Counted from the stretch's first letter, positions 15,281 to 24,456 are shown. The stretch: DNA of 39,954 bases from Rhodoferax sp. (GCF_028714215.1 NZ_JAQTMS010000046.1:1-39954), one strand, 5' to 3'. A program made the numbers and translations. The notes: generated from the sequence alone by a model not told the origin.

Positions 15281-18200
15281 ATGTGGTTTACCCGCGTCAG
15301 CCTTAAAAACCCGGTCTTCGCCACCATGGTCATGCTGGCCATCGTGGTGCTGGGCCTGTTTTCCTACCAGCGTCTGCAGGTCGACCAGTTTCCCAATGTC
15401 GACTTTCCGGTGGTCGTCATCACCACCGAATACCCGGGCGCCTCGCCCGAAATTGTCGAAAGCGAAATCACCAAGAAGATCGAGGAAGGCGTCAACTCGA
15501 TTGCCGGCATCAACGCCCTGACGTCGCGCAGCTACGAAGGCATGTCGGTTGTCATCATCGAATTCCAGTTGCACATCAACGGCCGCAAGGCGGCCGACGA
15601 CGTGCGCGAAAAAGTGGCCATCGTGCGCCCCACCCTGCGCACCGAGGTGAAGGAGCCGCGCGTGCTGCGCTTCGATCCGGCCAGCAAGGCGGTCTGGTCG
15701 CTGGCGGTGCTGCCGGCGGCCGCGCCAGCGGACGCGAAAACTGCAGTCAAAGCCATGACAGAGGTCGAGCTGACCAACTGGGCCGACCAGACGCTTCGAA
15801 AGCGCCTGGAAAATGTGCGCGGCGTCGGTTCCGTGACAGTGGTCGGCGGCACCAAGCGCGAGATCAATATTTACCTCAAGCCGCAGGCGCTGGAGGCCTT
15901 TGGCGTCACCCCCGAGCAGGTGGTGGCCGCGGTCAGTTATGAAAATCAGGATCTGCCCATGGGGGCGATCCGTTCGCTGGAGCAGGAGCGCGTGGTCAAG
16001 ATCCAAGCCCGCATGCAGCGGCCGGAGGATTTTGCCGACATCATCGTTGCCCGCAAGAGCGGTGCGCCGGTGCGCCTGGGCCAGTTGGCGAGCGTGGTCG
16101 ACGGCGCCCAGGAAACCGACAGTCTGGCGCTCTACAACGGCCAGCGCACCCTGCTGCTGAGTGTGCAGAAGGCGCAGGATGAAAACACCATTGCGGTGAT
16201 TGACGGCCTGCTCAAAACAGTAGCGACCATGAAGGCGGAACTGCCGCCCGGCGTGCGGCTGGAGCCGGTCTACGACGGCTCGCGGCAAATCCGGGTGGCG
16301 GTGGAAAACGTGCGCGAGACGCTGTTTGAAGGCGCTTTGCTGACGATCCTGATCGTGTTCCTGTTTCTCAATTCATGGCGCTCGACGGTAATTACCGGCC
16401 TGACGCTGCCGATTGCCCTGATCGGCACCTTCCTGTTCATGAACCTGTTCGGCTTCACCATCAACATGATCACGCTGATGGCGCTCAGCCTGTGTGTCGG
16501 CTTGCTGATCGACGATGCCATCGTGGTGCGGGAAAACATCGTGCGCCACGTGCAGATGGGCAAGCAGCCGTACCCGGCGGCGCTGGACGGCACCCAGGAA
16601 ATCGGTCTGGCGGTGCTGGCCACCACGCTCTCCATCGTCGCCGTCTTCATGCCTATCGGTTTCATGGGCGGCATCATCGGCAAGTTTTTTCACGAGTTCG
16701 GTCTCACCATCGTGGCCGCCGTGCTGATCTCGATGTTCGTCAGCTTCACGCTGGACCCGATGCTGTCCTCCATCTGGCACGACCCCAGCATCGAGGCGCA
16801 TGGCCGCCACGGCCCGCCGGTTACGCTGTACGACAAAACCATAGGCCGCGTCACCGGCTGGTTCGACCACGCCACCGATGTGCTGATCGAAGCCTACCAG
16901 GGCATCCTGCGCTGGTCGCTGGTGCACAAGCTCAAAACCTTGTTGCTGGCGCTGGTCATCTTCATCACCAGCATCTTCATGGTGCCGCTGCTGGGCACCG
17001 AGTTTGTACCGTCGGCGGATTTTTCGGAAACCTGGCTCAACTTCTATACACCGATGGGCTCCTCGATCGAAGTGACCGAAGCCAAGGTCAAGCAGGTGGA
17101 AGGCATTTTGCGCAGCTACCCGGAAGTCGACTACTCGCTGGCGACCCTCAATACGGGCAGCGCGGCGGGCAAGAGCTACGCCAATTTTTATGTCCGCCTG
17201 GTGGACCGCAAGAAGCGCACGCGCAGTGTCGACCAGCTGTCATCGGTATTGCGTGAACGTCTGAAACAGGTGCCCGGCATCACCGTCACCCACGTTGGCT
17301 TGATGGACCCGGTAGGCGGTCAGAAACAGATCGAGTTTTCACTGCAAGGCCAGGATCTGGCCGAACTCGAACGCATCAGCCGGCTGGTGATGGACAGAAT
17401 CCGCCCGATTCCCGGCCTGGTGGATCTGGACTCCAGCGTCAAACCGAACAAGCCGACGCTGGAGGTGGCGGTGCGGCGCGACGCCGCCTCCGACTTGGGG
17501 CTGGGCATCGGGCCGATTGCCAGCGCCCTGCGCACCCTGGTGGCCGGCCAGACGGTGGGCAACTGGCGCGCGCCGGACGACCAGACCTACGACGTCAATG
17601 TTCGCTTGGCGCCCGACGCCCGCAACAGTCCGGATGACTTGCAGCGCCTGCCGTTCACGCTGGGCAGCAATGCCGACGGCAGTCCGCGCATCGTGCGGTT
17701 GAACCAGATTGCCGCGGTGACCGAAGCTACCGGCCCGAATCAGATCAACCGGCGCGACATGACACGCGAAGTGGCCATCAACACCAATGTCTATCAGCGC
17801 TCGGTCGGCGAGGTTTCCAATGACATCAAGGCGGTGCTCGAAGGCATCTCGTTCCCGCCCGGTTACCGCTACCAGATGGGTGGTTCGACCAAGAACATGG
17901 CCGAGTCCTTCGACTATGCGATCTCGGCGCTGATGCTGGCCATCGTCTTCATCTACATGATTCTGGCCAGCCAGTTCAAGAGCTTTTTCCAGCCGTTGGC
18001 GCTGATGACGGCGCTGCCGCTTACCTTGATCGGCGTCGTGCTGGCGCTCCTGATGTTTCACTCGACGCTGTCGATGTTCTCCATCATTGGCATCGTGATG
18101 CTGATGGGTCTGGTCACCAAGAATGCCATTTTGCTGGTCGACTTTGCGATCCGCGCCCGCGAACCGGGAATCGACGCGGACGGCCGCCGCATCGACGGCA

Positions 18201-18475
18201 TGGAGCGCGGTGCCGCCCTGCTGATGGCGGCCAAGGTCCGGCTGCGGCCGATTCTGATGACCACGCTGGCCATGATTTTCGGCATGTTGCCGCTGGCCTT
18301 CGCGCTGTCCGAAGGCTCCGAGCAGCGCGCCCCCATGGGGCAGGCGGTGATCGGCGGCGTCATCACCTCTTCGCTGCTGACTTTGGTGGTGGTACCGGTG
18401 GTCTATTGCTACATGGATGATCTGGCTCAATGGCTGCGCCGGCACTGGGGCGGCGCCGAGGCTGCCAACGGGTAA
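15281..18475 (+). CDS. RND multidrug efflux permease (AcrB/MexF-like)
   Basis: This is a proton-driven inner-membrane exporter of 1064 residues, the expected size with twelve transmembrane helices and two large periplasmic loops. The N-terminal FTRVSLKNPVFATMVMLAIVVLG is standard. The proton-relay pair Asp411-Asp412 is present in GLLIDDAIVVREN. Other family blocks include EYPGASPEIVESEITKKIEE, FLFLNSWRSTVITGLTLP, and GIVMLMGLVTKNAILLVDFA in the second half. The gene follows the adaptor by 3 bp. Substrate range cannot be read from sequence. The matching outer-membrane factor is probably the TolC-type protein two genes on. Confidence 0.95.
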   Translation: MWFTRVSLKNPVFATMVMLAIVVLGLFSYQRLQVDQFPNVDFPVVVITTEYPGASPEIVESEITKKIEEGVNSIAGINALTSRSYEGMSVVIIEFQLHINGRKAADDVREKVAIVRPTLRTEVKEPRVLRFDPASKAVWSLAVLPAAAPADAKTAVKAMTEVELTNWADQTLRKRLENVRGVGSVTVVGGTKREINIYLKPQALEAFGVTPEQVVAAVSYENQDLPMGAIRSLEQERVVKIQARMQRPEDFADIIVARKSGAPVRLGQLASVVDGAQETDSLALYNGQRTLLLSVQKAQDENTIAVIDGLLKTVATMKAELPPGVRLEPVYDGSRQIRVAVENVRETLFEGALLTILIVFLFLNSWRSTVITGLTLPIALIGTFLFMNLFGFTINMITLMALSLCVGLLIDDAIVVRENIVRHVQMGKQPYPAALDGTQEIGLAVLATTLSIVAVFMPIGFMGGIIGKFFHEFGLTIVAAVLISMFVSFTLDPMLSSIWHDPSIEAHGRHGPPVTLYDKTIGRVTGWFDHATDVLIEAYQGILRWSLVHKLKTLLLALVIFITSIFMVPLLGTEFVPSADFSETWLNFYTPMGSSIEVTEAKVKQVEGILRSYPEVDYSLATLNTGSAAGKSYANFYVRLVDRKKRTRSVDQLSSVLRERLKQVPGITVTHVGLMDPVGGQKQIEFSLQGQDLAELERISRLVMDRIRPIPGLVDLDSSVKPNKPTLEVAVRRDAASDLGLGIGPIASALRTLVAGQTVGNWRAPDDQTYDVNVRLAPDARNSPDDLQRLPFTLGSNADGSPRIVRLNQIAAVTEATGPNQINRRDMTREVAINTNVYQRSVGEVSNDIKAVLEGISFPPGYRYQMGGSTKNMAESFDYAISALMLAIVFIYMILASQFKSFFQPLALMTALPLTLIGVVLALLMFHSTLSMFSIIGIVMLMGLVTKNAILLVDFAIRAREPGIDADGRRIDGMERGAALLMAAKVRLRPILMTTLAMIFGMLPLAFALSEGSEQRAPMGQAVIGGVITSSLLTLVVVPVVYCYMDDLAQWLRRHWGGAEAANG

Positions 18476-18491
18476 AATTTTGCAGATTTTG

Positions 18492-18497
18492 TAGAAT
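18492..18497 (+). promoter_or_regulatory. Possible -10 element ahead of the methyltransferase-like gene
   Basis: TAGAAT (5 of 6 consensus) lies in the only AT-rich patch between the RND pump stop (18475) and the ATG at 18526, with GGAG at 18515-18518 as Shine-Dalgarno. The -35 is not clear. An alternative pair, TTGCAG (18480-18485) and TAATAT (18502-18507) with a 16-bp spacer, overlaps it. Either would let this gene and tolC be expressed independently of the TetR-controlled operon. Confidence 0.35.
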
Positions 18498-18525
18498 CCG
18501 TTAATATACCCCCCGGAGTACCTAA

Positions 18526-19179
18526 ATGAATATCGAACAAGCCCGCTTCAACATGATCGAACAGCAAATTCGTCCCTGGAACGTCCTGGACGCCGAGGTG
18601 CTGCACCTGCTGTCGGTGGTGAAACGTGAAGATTTTGTCCCCTTGGCGCACAAGGCACTGGCCTTTGTCGACATGGAAATCCCCTTGGGCCATGGGCAGT
18701 GCATGCTGGCGCCCCGCGTCGAGGCGCGCTTGTTGCAGGACGCGGCAGTTCAAAAACACGAGAAGGTGTTGGAAATCGGCACCGGCTCAGGCTATATGGC
18801 GGCGCTGCTGGCGCACCGGGCGCAGCGCGTGATCACGCTGGAAATCAATCCGGAGCTGGCCCAACAGGCGCGCGGCAACCTGCAAAAAGCGGGTATCCAC
18901 AATGCCGAGGTCAGGCAGGCCGACGGCGCCAAAGAGGTGATGCCGGAAGGTCCCTTCGACGTCATCCTGCTGAGCGGCTCGGTGGCCGAGGTGCCGTCAT
19001 CGCTGCTGACGCAACTCAAGGTCGGCGGCCGGCTGCTGGCCATCGTGGGCGATGAACCGACCATGCGCGCCACCATCGTCAGCCGCACTAGCGAGACCGA
19101 GTTCAAGACCAGTCAACCCTGGGACACGGTGGCGCCGCGCCTGCAAAATTTCCCGACACCCTCGCAGTTTCAATTCTGA
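18526..19179 (+). CDS. Divergent protein-L-isoaspartate O-methyltransferase-like protein
   Basis: This is a 217-residue SAM-dependent methyltransferase of the PCMT superfamily. The N-terminal segment ARFNMIEQQIRPWNV and DFVPLAHK match PCMT-type proteins. SAM-binding motif I is EIGTGSGYMAALLA (83-96), with an acidic residue at the end of the next strand (LEINPE). The PCMT active-site stretch that normally reads GQTISQP is GQCMLAP here (57-63), so the conserved Ser/Thr positions are lost. Isoaspartyl repair is therefore doubtful. GGAG precedes the ATG. It sits between the RND pump and tolC, and a PCMT-tolC-waaA neighbourhood is, to my knowledge, common in Burkholderiales. Confidence 0.83.
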   Translation: MNIEQARFNMIEQQIRPWNVLDAEVLHLLSVVKREDFVPLAHKALAFVDMEIPLGHGQCMLAPRVEARLLQDAAVQKHEKVLEIGTGSGYMAALLAHRAQRVITLEINPELAQQARGNLQKAGIHNAEVRQADGAKEVMPEGPFDVILLSGSVAEVPSSLLTQLKVGGRLLAIVGDEPTMRATIVSRTSETEFKTSQPWDTVAPRLQNFPTPSQFQF

Positions 19180-19227
19180 TTCGCTGCCCGCCGGCGCCCT
19201 CCACACCCAATTACCCTGAAGCTCACC

Positions 19228-20559
19228 ATGAAAATGTTCCGTCTGCTCCCTCTGTTCGTCGCCGTCAGTGCAGCCTTGACCGTGCCGGTGCAGGCGCAAA
19301 GTCTGGTCGATCTGTACCAATCGGCGCGCGGCTTCGACGCCTCCTACCAGTCGGCCAAGTCGCAGTACGATGCCACCCTGGCCAAGGCTGCGCAAGCCAA
19401 GGCCGCCATTCTGCCGACCGCCGGTCTGGCGCTTGGGGTGTCGCGTTCGACGCAGGAAGTGATACCGGACCAAGGCCCCAGCAGCGACCGCGGCTACGGC
19501 ACCCAGAGCGCCACGCTGAGCCTGTCGCAGCCCTTGTACCGTCCGGCCAACTGGGCCAGTTACCGGCAAGGCCTGAAACAGATCGATCTGGCGCAGGCCC
19601 AGTTGCTCAGTGCCGATCAGGATTTGATCGTGCGCGTCAGCCAGGCCTACTTCGACGTGCTGGCCGCGCAGGACAGCCTGACCTTTGTGCAAGCCCAGAA
19701 AACGGCGGTGGCCGAGCAACTGGCGTCGGCCAAACGCAACTTCGAGGTGGGCACCTCCACCATCACCGACACACGTGAGGCGCAGGCCCGCTTTGACCTG
19801 GTGATCGCCCAGGAAATAGCCGCCGACAACGACTTGCGGGTGAAGAAAATTGCGCTCGATCAACTGGTTGGCAAAAGCAATGTTCAACCCGCCGCCTTGT
19901 CGCAACCCTTGACGCTGCCGGCCCTGACGCCCAACGATGTCAATAGCTGGGTGGCGCAGTCCGCAGTGGGCCATCCGGCCATTGCGCAGACCCAGATTGC
20001 GCTGGACGTGGCCCAGCTGGAAACGCAAAAAGCGCAGGCCGGCCACAAACCAACAGTGGACCTGGGTGTCAGCTACAACGCCATCAACAACCAGGAAGGC
20101 AACAGTTCCGCCGCCATGGGCTCGCGCGTCAATGTCGGCACCATCGGCCTGTCGTTCAACCTGCCGCTGTTTGCCGGCTACTCGATCCAGAACCGTATCA
20201 AGGAAACGCTGGCCCTGGAAGAAAAAGCCCGCAATGACCTCGAAGGCAGCAAGCGTGCCGTGGCGCAAGGCACCCGCACCGCCTTCTTCGGCGTGCTCTC
20301 GGGCCTGGGCCAGGTCAAGGCGCTGGAAGCGGCCGAGGCTTCCAGCCAGAGCGCGCTGGACGCCAACAAGCTGGGCTACCAGGTGGGCGTGCGCATCAAC
20401 ATCGACGTGCTCAACTCGCAAAGCCAGTTGTTCGACACCAAGGCCAAGCTGGCCAAGGCGCGCTATGACGTGCTGCTGGGCGGCTTGAAGTTGCGCCAGG
20501 CCAATGGCACGCTCAAGGCCGACGATCTGCAAAGCGTCAACGCCCTGCTGGCCAAGTAA
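19228..20559 (+). CDS. TolC family outer-membrane efflux channel
   Basis: This is a 443-residue outer-membrane factor. Residues 1-23 form a signal peptide with cleavage after VQA (VQA-QSLVDLYQ). The mature protein shows the two homologous helical repeats typical of TolC: SLVDLYQSARGFDASYQSAKSQYDA and related text at the start, then PLYRPANWASYRQG, and DLGVSYNAINN plus FNLPLFAGYSIQNRI in the second half. GTRTAFFGVLSGLGQVKALEAAEASSQ and VGVRINIDVLNSQSQL are strongly TolC-like. It supplies the exit duct for the RND system upstream and possibly for others. It ends just before a perfect inverted repeat and converges on waaA. Confidence 0.93.
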   Translation: MKMFRLLPLFVAVSAALTVPVQAQSLVDLYQSARGFDASYQSAKSQYDATLAKAAQAKAAILPTAGLALGVSRSTQEVIPDQGPSSDRGYGTQSATLSLSQPLYRPANWASYRQGLKQIDLAQAQLLSADQDLIVRVSQAYFDVLAAQDSLTFVQAQKTAVAEQLASAKRNFEVGTSTITDTREAQARFDLVIAQEIAADNDLRVKKIALDQLVGKSNVQPAALSQPLTLPALTPNDVNSWVAQSAVGHPAIAQTQIALDVAQLETQKAQAGHKPTVDLGVSYNAINNQEGNSSAAMGSRVNVGTIGLSFNLPLFAGYSIQNRIKETLALEEKARNDLEGSKRAVAQGTRTAFFGVLSGLGQVKALEAAEASSQSALDANKLGYQVGVRINIDVLNSQSQLFDTKAKLAKARYDVLLGGLKLRQANGTLKADDLQSVNALLAK

Positions 20560-20569
20560 GCGGTTTGCC

Positions 20570-20588
20570 AAGCCGGCCTGGCCGGCTT
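20570..20588. terminator. Perfect inverted repeat between convergent tolC and waaA
   Basis: AAGCCGGCCTGGCCGGCTT is a 9-bp perfect palindrome around a single T, filling the 28-bp gap between the convergent genes. It touches the waaA stop codon. A strong GC hairpin would form on either strand, but no run of T follows on either side. It is a plausible bidirectional terminator or transcription buffer. Confidence 0.5.
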
Positions 20589-21904
20589 CACCAAGCCGCC
20601 AATAATTCCTTGATGGCCGTCAGCGTACGCTCGGTGGCGCCCCGGTTGCTGCCGGCAAAAGCGTCGGCAGCCCGGCGCGCGGCCTGCAATGGGGCAGCGT
20701 TGCCAACCAGTATTGATACCGCGTCCAGCGCCTGTGCCATATTCTCGACCCGCACCGCCGCACCGCTGGCCGCCGCCAGCTCGGCCGCCTCGACAAAGTT
20801 GAAGGTGTGCGGCCCCATCACCACCGGACAACCACAGGCTGCCGCTTCGATCAGGTTTTGCCCGCCCAGCGGCTCAAAACTGCCGCCCAGCAAGGCGACG
20901 TCGGCCAGCCCGTAGTAGAGCGCCATCTCGCCCAGCGAGTCACCGAGCCAGATGCAGCGCCGCCGCTCGCCGGCGCCTGGCATGGCGGGTGGTGCGTCGC
21001 GCCAGAGGCTGCGGCGCGAGAGCGCAAAACCGTGCTGCGCTATCAGCGCCGCGACCTCGTCAAAGCGTTGAGGGTGGCGCGGCACGATCAGCCACTGAAC
21101 CTCACTGGCCACTGAACGGCTCTCGCCCTGACCCGGGCCACTTGCTGCCGACAGGAGTCGCAACAGGGCAGCTTCTTCACCCTCACGCGAACTGGCAAAC
21201 ATGACGACCGGGCGCCCTGCCCTCTGGCGCCAGGCCCGGCCACGGGCCAGCAGCTCAGCATCCGGCGCGGCGTCGAATTTGAGGTTGCCAAAAACCCCTT
21301 GCACCTTGGCCCCCAGCGCGCTCAGGCGCAGCGCGTCATCCGGCGTTTGTGCCCACACGGCAGTCAGGCCGCGGTAGGCCGGCGCCGCCAGCCAGGCCAG
21401 GCGGCGCGCCTTGCGCATCGACTGCTCGCTCAGGCGCGCATTGGCCAGCACCAGCGGCAGCGCGGAGCGGGCGCAGGCAGCGACCAGATTGGGCCAGATC
21501 TCGGTTTCCATCAGGATGCCGATGCGCGGCTTGAAATGATCCAGAAAACGCGCCACCACAACCGGCGTGTCCCACGGCTGCCAGGTCTGAATGTCACCCG
21601 CTTGCAGCAGCTTGGCGCCCTCCGCGCGGCCGGTGGCCGTGCCATGCGTGAGCAATAGACGCATGCCCGGCAAGCGCTGGCGCAAACCCGCCACCAGCAG
21701 CGCGGCAGCGCGTGTTTCACCGAGCGACACGGCATGCAGCCAGACCACCTGGCCGGCCGCCGCCGGAGGCTTGTCGCCGTAGTGCCCAAAGCGTTCTTCC
21801 ATGGCCTCCAGGTAACCCGGTTCCCGCTGACCGCGGCGTGCCAGCTTGCGCCGCAGCCAGGGCTGCGCCAGCCACATCAGAAAGGTGTAAAGCCGACGCG
21901 TCAT
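20588..21904 (-). CDS. waaA: 3-deoxy-D-manno-octulosonic acid (Kdo) transferase
   Basis: This is a membrane-associated GT30 glycosyltransferase that adds Kdo from CMP-Kdo to lipid A precursor. From ATG 21904 it is 438 residues, as expected. The N-terminal hydrophobic segment (TRRLYTFLMWLAQPWL) anchors it, and ERFGHYG is a family signature. The catalytic-base region WLHAVSLGET has Glu63. ILMETEIWPNL, LANARLSE, and the nucleotide-binding C-terminal block LLGGSFEPLGGQNLIEAAACG-PVVMGPHTFNF are conserved. The frame is open to 22159, but that extension lies inside waaC. The ATG overlaps the waaC stop (ATGA), so it is the last gene of an algC-waaC-waaA operon. Confidence 0.94.
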   Translation of the reverse strand: MTRRLYTFLMWLAQPWLRRKLARRGQREPGYLEAMEERFGHYGDKPPAAAGQVVWLHAVSLGETRAAALLVAGLRQRLPGMRLLLTHGTATGRAEGAKLLQAGDIQTWQPWDTPVVVARFLDHFKPRIGILMETEIWPNLVAACARSALPLVLANARLSEQSMRKARRLAWLAAPAYRGLTAVWAQTPDDALRLSALGAKVQGVFGNLKFDAAPDAELLARGRAWRQRAGRPVVMFASSREGEEAALLRLLSAASGPGQGESRSVASEVQWLIVPRHPQRFDEVAALIAQHGFALSRRSLWRDAPPAMPGAGERRRCIWLGDSLGEMALYYGLADVALLGGSFEPLGGQNLIEAAACGCPVVMGPHTFNFVEAAELAAASGAAVRVENMAQALDAVSILVGNAAPLQAARRAADAFAGSNRGATERTLTAIKELLAAW

Positions 21905-22899
21905 GGCTTGACGGCTTCGCCGGAGACCGCCAGCCAGGCCTGCCAGACGGCGTCCAGCGACGGCGTTGGCCGGGCAAACACGCTGCACTGGCGCTGCATC
22001 TGCTGCGGGCCGGTACGCCAGGCGGTGTCGAAGTTGTAGATCTGCACATGCGGCAAATCCAGCGCCACCGCCAGGTGGCTCAAGCCGCTGTCCACGCCGA
22101 CCACCCCGGCGCAGCCGGCCAGCGCGTCGGTCAAAGCATCCAGCGCCAGCCGCGGCCACACCGTGGCATGGGCCAGAGCGCCGGCAATTTCCTGCGCCTG
22201 GCGCAGTTCCTCGTCATTGCCATGCGGCAAGGCCACGGCATAGCCCTGCTGATTCAGGCGCTGCCCCAAAACCTGCCAGTTGGCGAGCGGCCACAACTTG
22301 TCGGCGCGCGAACTGCCGTGCACCAGCGCCACCAGCGCCCTGCCGCGGACAGCCCGGGATGCTTCTGCCGCCTGGCTGACTTTGGCCCGCATCCCATAGG
22401 ACAGCTGTTCCGGCACCGGGTAGCCCAGTGCCAGCGCGCACAGTTGACGGGACCGGGTCACCGCGTGAATATGCGTCGGCAGCGTGATGGCCACATCAGC
22501 GACCCAGCGCGCCGGCGCTTCAAAGCTGGAACCCTCGGTCTGGTTGGCCAGGCCAAGACGCCGGCCCTGCGGCGCCCGCCGCGCCAGCAGCGAAATCAGC
22601 GCCGATTTGGTCAACCCCTGCAAGTCGATCACGGCGTCGTAACGCTGCTGCTGCAGCTCGGCTTTGAAGCTGCGCCAGGCCTCTCGCGTGGCGCTTGATA
22701 AGGGCGACTTGCGCCAACGCCGCAGTTCGCACTCAATGACCCTATGAACACCCTCGCAGCGGCGCAGCAGGGCGGCAAAACCACGCTCCACCACCCAGTC
22801 GATTTGCGCCTCCGGCCAGACCCGGTGAAGGTCCTGCACGGCCGGCATGGCATGCACCACATCGCCAAGCGAGGAGAGCTTGACGATCAGGATTTTCAA
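21901..22899 (-). CDS. waaC: Lipopolysaccharide heptosyltransferase I
   Basis: It transfers the first L-glycero-D-manno-heptose to Kdo of the LPS inner core (GT9 family). I chose the TTG at 22899. It starts exactly at the canonical KILIVKLSSLGDVVHAMPA, has a GGGGG Shine-Dalgarno eight bases ahead, and gives 332 residues, the normal size. The frame is open to an ATG at 23052, but those 51 residues overlap algC and are arginine/cysteine-rich. Family blocks seen are DWVVERGFA, YDAVIDLQGLTKSAL, VHGSSRADKLWP, and GVDSGLSHLAVALDLP near the C-terminus. The gene lies between algC (49 bp) and waaA (4-bp overlap). Confidence 0.93.
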   Translation of the reverse strand: MKILIVKLSSLGDVVHAMPAVQDLHRVWPEAQIDWVVERGFAALLRRCEGVHRVIECELRRWRKSPLSSATREAWRSFKAELQQQRYDAVIDLQGLTKSALISLLARRAPQGRRLGLANQTEGSSFEAPARWVADVAITLPTHIHAVTRSRQLCALALGYPVPEQLSYGMRAKVSQAAEASRAVRGRALVALVHGSSRADKLWPLANWQVLGQRLNQQGYAVALPHGNDEELRQAQEIAGALAHATVWPRLALDALTDALAGCAGVVGVDSGLSHLAVALDLPHVQIYNFDTAWRTGPQQMQRQCSVFARPTPSLDAVWQAWLAVSGEAVKP

Positions 22900-22948
22900 G
22901 ACGGCGCCCCCACGCAGGCATGCGCGCCTTGCGACGGCCCGGCGTCGC

Positions 22949-24331
22949 TCAATGCGCCGCCTCGTCAATCTGGGCACCGGGCTTGACGCTGCGCAGCAAG
23001 GCCAGCATGGCGGCTTCAATACGCTGCAAGGCTTCCGGCGTATGACCTTCAAAACGCAGCACCAGCACCGGCGTCGTGTTGGAGGCGCGTATCAGCCCAA
23101 AACCATCGGGCCAGTCGACGCGTAAACCGTCAATCGGATTGACCACCGCCGGAGCGGCGAAGTTGGCGGCGGCCAGCAGTTGCTCGACCAGCGCGTGGGG
23201 CTCGCCCTCGGCACATCGGACGTTCAACTCGGGCGTCGAAAAGCTGCTGGGCAAGGCGTTCAGCACGGCGCTTGCGTCCGGCGCACGACTCACGATTTCC
23301 AGCAGCCGGCAAGCGGCATAAGTGCCATCGTCAAAACCGAACCAGCGCTCCTTGAAAAAGATGTGGCCACTCATCTCGCCACCCAGCGGCGAATCGATCT
23401 CTTTCATCTTGGCCTTGATCAGCGAGTGCCCGGTCTTGTACATCAGCGGCTTGCCACCGGCGGCCACAATGGCCGGGGCCAGTCGCTGCGAGCACTTGAC
23501 GTCGAACAAAATGGTGCCGCCCGGCACACGGCTCAAGACATCTTGCGCAAACAACATGATCTGCCGATCGGGGTAGATGTTGTTGCCCTCCTTGGTGATG
23601 ATGCCCAGCCGGTCGCCGTCACCGTCGAAGGCCAGGCCCAGTTCGGCGTCGCCCACTTTCAGCGCCGCGATCAGGTCGCGCAGATTCTCCGGCTTGCTGG
23701 GATCCGGGTGGTGATTCGGGAAATTGCCATCGACCTCGCTGTACAGTTCGCTGACCTGGCAGCCAATCGCGCGCAGAATGCCGGGGGCCGAGGCACCGGC
23801 CACACCGTTGCCGCAATCGACCACGATTTTCATCGGACGCGCCAGTTTGATGTCGCCCACGATGCGCTGGCGATAGGCCTCCAGCACATTCACGTCGCGC
23901 CCCTGCCCGCCGGCTTGCAGCAACCAGGATTCGCTCTCCATCATGCGCCGCAGGGACTGGATCTCCTCGCCGTAAATGGCGCGTCCGGCCAGCACCATCT
24001 TGAAGCCGTTGTAGTCCCTGGGGTTGTGGCTGCCGGTGACCTGGATGCCGCTGCGGCACAAGGTGCTGGCGGCAAAGTACAGCATCGGTGTCGTCGCCAT
24101 GCCGATGTCGATCACCTCGATCCCGGCCGCCAGCAGGCCGCGTTTCAGGGCGGCACCCAGCACGGCACCGCTGAGGCGGCCGTCGCGGCCGATGGCAACA
24201 CTCAGTTCGCCCTCACGCCGGGCCAGCGTGCCAAAGGCGCGGCCCAGCGCCTCGGCCACCGCTTCGTTGATGGTGCCGGGCACGATGCCGCGGATGTCGT
24301 AGGCCTTGAAGATGGAAGCTGATAACTGCAT
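22949..24331 (-). CDS. algC: Phosphomannomutase/phosphoglucomutase
   Basis: It interconverts hexose-6-phosphates and hexose-1-phosphates, feeding GDP-mannose, UDP-glucose and LPS-core sugar synthesis. The 460-residue protein belongs to the alpha-D-phosphohexomutase family. KAYDIRGIVPGTI is at the N-terminus. The phosphoserine loop TGSHNP has Ser101, the Mg-binding loop DGDGDR is at 236-241, the sugar-binding loop GEMSGH is at 318-323, and the phosphate-binding C-terminal loop RASNTTP is near the end. It is the first gene of the algC-waaC-waaA cluster. A TACAAT box on the minus strand (24384 to 24379) about 48 bp upstream is a likely -10. ManB/CpsG is an alternative name for such enzymes. Confidence 0.94.
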   Translation of the reverse strand: MQLSASIFKAYDIRGIVPGTINEAVAEALGRAFGTLARREGELSVAIGRDGRLSGAVLGAALKRGLLAAGIEVIDIGMATTPMLYFAASTLCRSGIQVTGSHNPRDYNGFKMVLAGRAIYGEEIQSLRRMMESESWLLQAGGQGRDVNVLEAYRQRIVGDIKLARPMKIVVDCGNGVAGASAPGILRAIGCQVSELYSEVDGNFPNHHPDPSKPENLRDLIAALKVGDAELGLAFDGDGDRLGIITKEGNNIYPDRQIMLFAQDVLSRVPGGTILFDVKCSQRLAPAIVAAGGKPLMYKTGHSLIKAKMKEIDSPLGGEMSGHIFFKERWFGFDDGTYAACRLLEIVSRAPDASAVLNALPSSFSTPELNVRCAEGEPHALVEQLLAAANFAAPAVVNPIDGLRVDWPDGFGLIRASNTTPVLVLRFEGHTPEALQRIEAAMLALLRSVKPGAQIDEAAH

Positions 24332-24378
24332 GAATCGGGTCCCCTGAAATAAATGTTCGCCTTCGATTGGCGCCTTGG

Positions 24379-24384
24379 ATTGTA
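24379..24384 (-). promoter_or_regulatory. Candidate -10 element for the algC-waaC-waaA operon
   Basis: On the minus strand the sequence reads TACAAT (5 of 6 consensus). It is the only good -10 match in the 125-bp divergent region between algC and the ada/alkA gene, and it would give a leader of about 40 nt. The -35 region is GC-rich and poor. Confidence 0.35.
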
Positions 24385-24443
24385 GGCGGCTGCCAGGCCC
24401 AGGGACAGGTCCGAAAACGGCTGGTTTTGGCTGCTCCGGCGCG

Positions 24444-24449
24444 TATCAT
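24444..24449 (+). promoter_or_regulatory. Candidate -10 element for the Ada/AlkA gene, near-leaderless
   Basis: TATCAT lies seven bases before the ATG at 24457. If used, transcription would begin at or next to the start codon. A GAGG lies between them but only three bases from the ATG, too close for a standard Shine-Dalgarno. No clear -35 is seen, so an activator such as Ada itself could be needed. Confidence 0.3.
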
Positions 24450-24456
24450 CGAGGCC

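Noticed and set aside
14357..16288. 643-codon minus-strand open frame
   Set aside because: Shadow spanning the RND adaptor and pump genes. The composition is typical of antisense translation of GC-rich genes.
21905..22159. N-terminal extension of waaA
   Set aside because: It lies inside waaC in another frame. The canonical WaaA N-terminus begins at 21904.
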